64,000 nt of DNA from Parus major (taxonomy: Eukaryota > Chordata > Aves > Passeriformes > Paridae), in NCBI RefSeq assembly GCF_001522545.3, contig NC_031792.1, forward strand, positions 1,199,500 to 1,263,499. The letters run 5' to 3'. Within the stretch, counting starts at the first letter, position 1. Each line of letters opens with the position of its first letter. The notes under the pieces were generated by a model. That model made no database searches. It was given only the letters and a program-made list of their open reading frames with translations, and was not told the DNA's origin. Of this stretch, positions 59,801-64,000 are shown piece after piece. The position numbers were made by a program, and so were the translations under genes.

Positions 59801-62800
59801 AGGTCCTACAGGGTTTGGCAAAAGAAAGAAGAACGGACAAAACAAATGAAAATCCATTCTGTGCATCCAGCAGCAGAAGAGAGAAGCTCTCTGCTCTCGG
59901 TGCACGCTGAGAAGTTCCCTCTGCACGAGGTTTTACAGAGCTGCTCCCTCAGACACCCCCAGCTCACCCTGGGGACAGGGACCCTTCTCTGCCAGCGGCA
60001 GCAATCCACAAATCCACATTTCAGCATCTGTGAGGGAGCACACAGAGCCTGGGGCAGGGGGGATATCCCACAGCTCGCTGAATTCCTGCTGGAACCTCAG
60101 TGCTCTGCTCCTCCAGGCTCTGCTGTTTCCCTGGGACTGTCCTGGGGATGTCAGGGGATGGAAACACCCCAGAATGGGCTGGAAGGGACCTTAAATCCCA
60201 CCCCTGCCATGTCCAGGGACACCTCCCACTGTCCCAGCCCTGTCCAGCCTGGCCTTGGGCACTGCCAGGGATCCCAGCTCCTCTGGGAATTCCATGCCAG
60301 CCCCTCCTCACCTTCACATGCAAGAATTCCTTCCCAAGATCCCACCCAACCCTGCACTCCGTCAGTCTGAAGCCATTCCCCCTTTCCTGTCCCTCCATCC
60401 CTTGGAAATAATCCCTCTCCCCTTTTCCTGTCAGCTCCTTCAGGTCCTGGAAGGTTTAGGTCACCCCAAAGCTTCTCCTGCAGGCTGAACACAGAATGAC
60501 ACCAAAATCCTCTTTCCTGGAATAAATCTGACCCCACTCCAGCAGCTCCAAGAGTTGGGAGAAGTTGTTTTAAATTAAAACCTTTTAGATAAAACCTTCA
60601 TTTTATTCCCCAGCACCCTGGAGGTGCAGACACTTGCAGGTGGAACAGGGAGTTCCCAAACCTTCCTGCCCATGAGAACAGCCAAACAAAGCCCTGAAAA
60701 AACAACTCTGAGAATGTGGAGGGGCTTTAAAAACAGTGGGAACCCTACAAGGCTCTGCAGCCCCTCACACACACACAGGAACTGCAGCTGGCATGAAAAT
60801 CCCAGTGTTTGAGCATCTCCTGCTTCCAGATCTGAATCTCTGCCTTTTCTAAAAACTCTATTTCAATTTTATTTTACTCACATCAAGGCCTAGGACCTTG
60901 GACACGAGACCTGGAGGGTCTGACAGATCTGTGGTACCTGGTGTGTTACAAACCTGCACAAAACAGTGCTAAAAACCCCAGATATGCTCCTGATTTCTGC
61001 AAACAGGAAGAAGCACTTTTTGTCTGTGTCCCAAGCTGGATGGGCTCCTGATTGCTGTTGGGTTTGGGATTCATTTCAGCCCCATTCATGATGTCTCAGC
61101 TGCTTGCTCTGCCTCAGAGAATCTCTCCTGGGACAGACCCCCTCCACAGGGGCTGCTCTCTCTCCACTCCACACCAAGTTAGAGAATTTTAATAACTCTG
61201 ATTTTGGTGAGAAACATCTCAGCCTCAGGCAGTGACCTCCCTCTGTGGGGAAAGCCACAAAAAGCTGATTCCAGATCTACAGCGAGCTCAGTTAATCCAG
61301 TTAGAGGGGAAATCACACCACTTCTCACACCATTTCTTAGCATCAGCATTATTTTGCTGCACTTCAGCAAACTCCAAAGCTCTCACAAAGTGTCTGCACT
61401 CTACAACACTGGAAATGAGGGGGTTTTGTTAAAAAAAAATAGAAATCCACAGGCTTTTTGTGTGTGACACCTGCACCAAATTCTCATTTACAACACAGAC
61501 AGAAAAGTTGAGAACTGATAAAGAACGAGGCCTGAACAAACACAGCAGAGCAGGAAAGGCAGAGTCAGACACGAGTGGGGACAGGATTTTGTTTGTCCCT
61601 GTGAGAATTCTGTCAGGAAGATGAATCCCACCCAGCTGGGAGGGTCTGAGACATTCTGGACACACAATTCAAGGGAGAGCTCCCTGATTTTAGGACAGCA
61701 TCAGAGGGGATGGATTTCCTATCCCAGTGGATTTCCTATCCCAATGGATTTCCTATCCCAGTGGATTTCCTATCCCAAACACTTCATTGGGGTTGTTGTG
61801 TCGGATTTTTTGTGATTTTTTTTGTGTGGGGGGGGATGGGGATGTTCTGTTCTTTTTTTTTTGTTTATTTTTCTAAAGAAGCAAAGCAAAAATCATCTGA
61901 AGTTTGCTGAGGGAAACTGCCAGGATTTGATAACAAAGCTGGCTCTAGTGCACCAGTTTAGACCATGGATTAATCCTGTCACACGCACAGTTAACCAGGA
62001 ATATTATTAAGGATCAGTAACAATAATTCTGCTGCTCAGGTAACTCCATCCAAGCTAAGATTTTTCTGTTAGAACAGCGAGGAAAGGGATTTCTCTGTGA
62101 TAACACAGCAGTGGAAATCCAGGCAGCGTTAGAGAAGCACTGGGAATTTGTGTTCCAGGAGGAATCTGCACACGAGGGAGGGACAAGGAGTCGCCCAGGA
62201 GGAGAAGGAAAAGCAGCAGTGCCCCCAGTGTGATCCCAGCAGATGTTTCTAGTCAGACCAGCACAGCAGGAAAACCTTCCAGACATTTCAATCCACATGC
62301 AAAAGCCCCCAGAGACATCTGGGCAATCAGCAGGATGGTCTCTGACAAATCTTCTCTTTCTTTTTACAGTCTGTGGGTTTGGGTTTGTGGATGGGGCCTC
62401 CTTTTGCACAAGATCAGCACCAGATGTGCAAAGAAATCAGTAAAAAGCAGGATCTTAAAGGCTTTCAGCATTGCACCTTCCTTTGATGAAAACAGCAAGC
62501 AAACAACACCAAAAAAAATCTTTCTTTACAGCCATTTAAAAGGGCAAAATCATTACAAGTAACAAAAAAAAAATGTTAAAGAGAAAAAACTTGGCTTAAA
62601 CCTTTTTTCCTTGTTACAAAATACTGACTCTTTCAAATTAAACATTTTTTTTTAAGTGTTCTGCATTTGTTTCTTTTTTTTTGTTTTGTTTTGTTCTCTG
62701 AACTGACACGATCCTCTGAAGCAAAGTTATCTCCTTCCACACCTTGGTGGGACCCAGGCCTTCCCAAGCAAATATTGCTTTATTTGACTCTTTTTTTTTG

Positions 62801-62887
62801 AAAGTTTCTAACAGAGCAAAAGCAGAGTCACTGCAGAAAGAAGCAATGAGACAAAGGAGGACGACGTTGATGGACTTCCCAAGGTCG
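53866..62887 (-). CDS. NCAM1: Neural cell adhesion molecule 1, 3' alternative exons (5' part outside)
   Basis: Homophilic Ig/FN3 adhesion molecule; only the 3' isoform-determining exons are in the window. Transmembrane exon 57711-57504 (core [20 protein letters not shown], then [19 protein letters not shown] and [17 protein letters not shown]). Common cytoplasmic exon 56809-56693 ([20 protein letters not shown]). 180-kDa-specific exon 55757-55002. Terminal exon 53980-53866 ending NENESKA-stop. Upstream, 62887-62808 is the alternative GPI-anchor exon of NCAM-120. Phases allow all three forms: both the transmembrane and the GPI exon begin in phase 1, and skipping 55757-55002 keeps frame (GA|G). 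Ig and FN3 exons were not found up to 64000, so they lie beyond. Near-identity to vertebrate NCAM1 tails makes the call secure. Confidence 0.97.
55002..55757 (-). other. NCAM1: NCAM-180-specific cytoplasmic exon
   Basis: A 756-bp cassette exon, phase 2 at both ends, between a CCCCTCGCAG acceptor and a GTACGG donor. It encodes [20 protein letters not shown] and then a Pro/Ala/Ser-rich region, ending near [20 protein letters not shown]. Chicken has about 261 residues here; this copy has about 251. Inclusion gives the postsynaptic, cytoskeleton-linked 180-kDa form of neurons. Confidence 0.95.
55783..55830 (-). promoter_or_regulatory. (CT)n tract upstream of the NCAM-180 exon acceptor
   Basis: About 48 bases of nearly pure pyrimidine on the transcribed strand (CTCTCTCTTTCTCTCTCT type), ending about 25 bases before the acceptor of exon 55757-55002. 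It is both a microsatellite and an extended polypyrimidine tract with many UCUCU words. Confidence 0.6.
56936..57330. repeat. Minisatellite containing an assembly gap
   Basis: Decamer-based units (ACTGGGATGTCCAGC and ACTGGGATGACTGGGATG) flank 218 undetermined bases (57027-57244) on both sides, in the NCAM1 intron between the transmembrane and next cytoplasmic exons. The gap is almost certainly unresolved repeat. Confidence 0.9.
60160..60550 (-). mobile_element. CR1 LINE fragment in an NCAM1 intron
   Basis: Antisense CR1 text on the + strand: AGAATGGGCTGGAAGGGACC, CCTGTCCAGCCTGGCCTTGG, GCACTGCCAGGGATCCCAG, AGAATTCCTTCCCAAGATCC, TCTGAAGCCATTCCCC, then the more internal CAGGCTGAACACAG. About 390 bases, one of the longer copies here. 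Confidence 0.85.
62779..62784 (-). promoter_or_regulatory. Proximal poly(A) signal candidate for NCAM-120
   Basis: AATAAA (context CAAATAAAGC) 24 bases past the GPI-exon stop. Very close to the stop, so a more distal signal may be used; no ranking is possible from sequence. Confidence 0.35.
62808..62887 (-). other. NCAM1: NCAM-120 GPI-anchor alternative terminal exon
   Basis: After a GCGCCTGCAG acceptor the frame reads [10 protein letters not shown] and then the hydrophobic [19 protein letters not shown]. This matches the GPI-attachment signal of vertebrate NCAM-120, with small residues as omega site followed by a hydrophobic tail and no cytoplasmic part. Phase 1 entry equals that of the transmembrane exon, so the two are mutually exclusive 3' choices. 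Confidence 0.92.
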
Positions 62888-63078
62888 CTGCAGGCGCCAG
62901 ACAATGGTTCCCAGAGGGGGGAATATGGTTGTTTTAAAAACAAATTTGGTGCATGTGGCAAGCGTGGATGTTCCCCGTGAGATCCAAGGTGACCATGGAT
63001 GACAGACATAGGAAAGGAATCGGGGGGAAAAAAGGGAGAGGGGAGGGAAAGAAAGGAAGAGAGGAAGAAAAAAAGAAA

Positions 63079-63082
63079 GAAA

Positions 63083-63117
<35 letters not shown>

Positions 63118-63120
63118 AAA
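63079..63120 (-). repeat. (CT)n microsatellite upstream of the GPI exon
   Basis: GA dinucleotide run on + (CT on the transcribed strand), embedded in a purine-rich stretch starting near 63030, about 190-230 bases upstream of the NCAM-120 exon acceptor. Confidence 0.9.
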
Positions 63121-63562
63121 ATAGATAAAAAAAATTAGGTCATAAATACAGAAAACATAAGAATCAAAGGTTTATTTAATCTTGTAAATTAAAATGGCTC
63201 AGGGTTCAAGGAGCAGCACATTCACCACAAAAGGGGCAGAAGCTCAGCAAAGCCCAAAGCTGCAGAGCAGGGTCCAAGGCAGGGTGGGTGGGGTTTGCAA
63301 GCAAATGAGATTAAAAATGATGGGACAGAAGGGGCTCAGCGAGAGACAGGGAGATGTGTCTGGAGCCTGAGAGCACAGCCTTTAACAGGGAAAAAAGGAA
63401 AACAAGAAAAGCTTTGGTGCAGCAGAGAATCCACCTGCCTGTCCCAGCCCTTCCCCAAAGCCTGGATAAAAAATCCACATTATCCTGAAGGAGCACCAAG
63501 GTCTCAGGAATCCTCTGACTTTGCCATTTCAGCCTCCCAGCTGCTTGGGAACCACTCCAATG

Positions 63563-63568
63563 TGATTA

Positions 63569-63605
<37 letters not shown>

Positions 63606-63617
63606 TGTTATTATTAC
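63563..63617. repeat. (ATT)n / (ATC ATT)n microsatellite
   Basis: About 18 trinucleotide units: ATT, then alternating ATC and ATT, in the NCAM1 intron upstream of the GPI exon. Confidence 0.95.
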
Positions 63618-64000
63618 TGAAAATAACACCCTTATCCTTCCAGCCACTCAGGCCTCTGCACAGGTGAGGGGAACAAAGGACTCCACACAATAAAAGCACA
63701 TTTTCCTGCAGGAAATCCCTGGTTACTGCTGTCAGGCACAGCAATGGCTGTTACAGCACTGCCTCTGACTCCTGCACAGCTCATCTGAGAGAAAAACACA
63801 GAAATGCCACGGAAACAACGAGGAAAGGAACACACAGAGCCTCCTCCCTGCTGCAGTGTGCCAATAAAACCTGTGGGGCTGCACAGCAGAGGAAAAACCA
63901 ACCTGTCCCTGCAAATACTGCAAATATTTCCCCCAGTGTTTTCAGTCTGGGGAACACCTTGGAAGGCCAAAAATGACCAAAAACCCAGGAGAACGAGTCA

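Larger units (their letters stand above)
57712..62807. other. NCAM1 intron and NCAM-120 3'UTR region
   Basis: Between the transmembrane exon and the GPI exon no further coding exon is visible. It contains a CR1 copy and a four-copy 17-bp repeat (GGATTTCCTATCCCAGT, 61709-61776). The NCAM-120 3'UTR starts at 62807; its end is unclear. Confidence 0.5.

Overview
The window looks like vertebrate, most likely bird, DNA. Four GT-AG spliced genes with short introns can be assembled by eye. The interspersed repeats are CR1-type LINE fragments, and minisatellites are frequent in introns and spacers. The NCAM1 tail exons resemble the avian protein, and compact introns with many GC-rich tandem repeats suggest a microchromosome. 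A neoavian or songbird source is plausible but not proven. The gene order (DRD2 on +, then ANKK1, an extra gene, TTC12 and NCAM1 all on -) is the conserved vertebrate NCAM1-TTC12-ANKK1-DRD2 cluster read in reverse, with one addition.

Layout. (1) 1-6030: the 3' part of DRD2, six exons from TM3 to the stop codon, including the 87-bp exon that separates the long and short receptor isoforms. (2) 6030-16924: a 10.9-kb spacer between convergent genes, with no supported gene and several AT-rich, motif-rich stretches that could be regulatory. (3) 16925-23689: a complete ANKK1, eight coding exons, 781 aa, RIP-type kinase plus 12 ankyrin repeats. (4) 24970-34080: a gene I cannot name. It has a TATA promoter, a signal-peptide exon, one 4.8-kb mucin-like exon with about 40 tandem heptads, then small exons encoding a ZP-C module, a transmembrane helix and a short tail (1,856 aa predicted, every splice phase consistent). 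The human cluster, as I know it, has no counterpart here. (5) 35340-47111: a complete TTC12, 20 coding exons, 680 aa, a TPR plus armadillo-like dynein-arm assembly factor, with a candidate RFX X-box upstream. (6) 47280-49740: a spacer with a 15-bp minisatellite. (7) 49740-64000: the 3' end of NCAM1: terminal exon, the 180-kDa-specific exon, the common cytoplasmic and transmembrane exons, and far upstream the alternative GPI-anchor exon of NCAM-120. A 218-base assembly gap sits in a minisatellite in this gene.

Functionally the cluster joins neuronal genes (NCAM1 adhesion, DRD2 dopamine signalling) with ANKK1, a ciliary gene (TTC12) and the unnamed ZP mucin. They share a neighbourhood rather than an operon. 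The most interesting object is the ZP mucin between TTC12 and ANKK1: its repeat array, its apparent lack of a canonical ZP-N half, and its GC-AG intron. All exon boundaries were placed by reading splice consensus and phase by eye; none is supported by RNA data.
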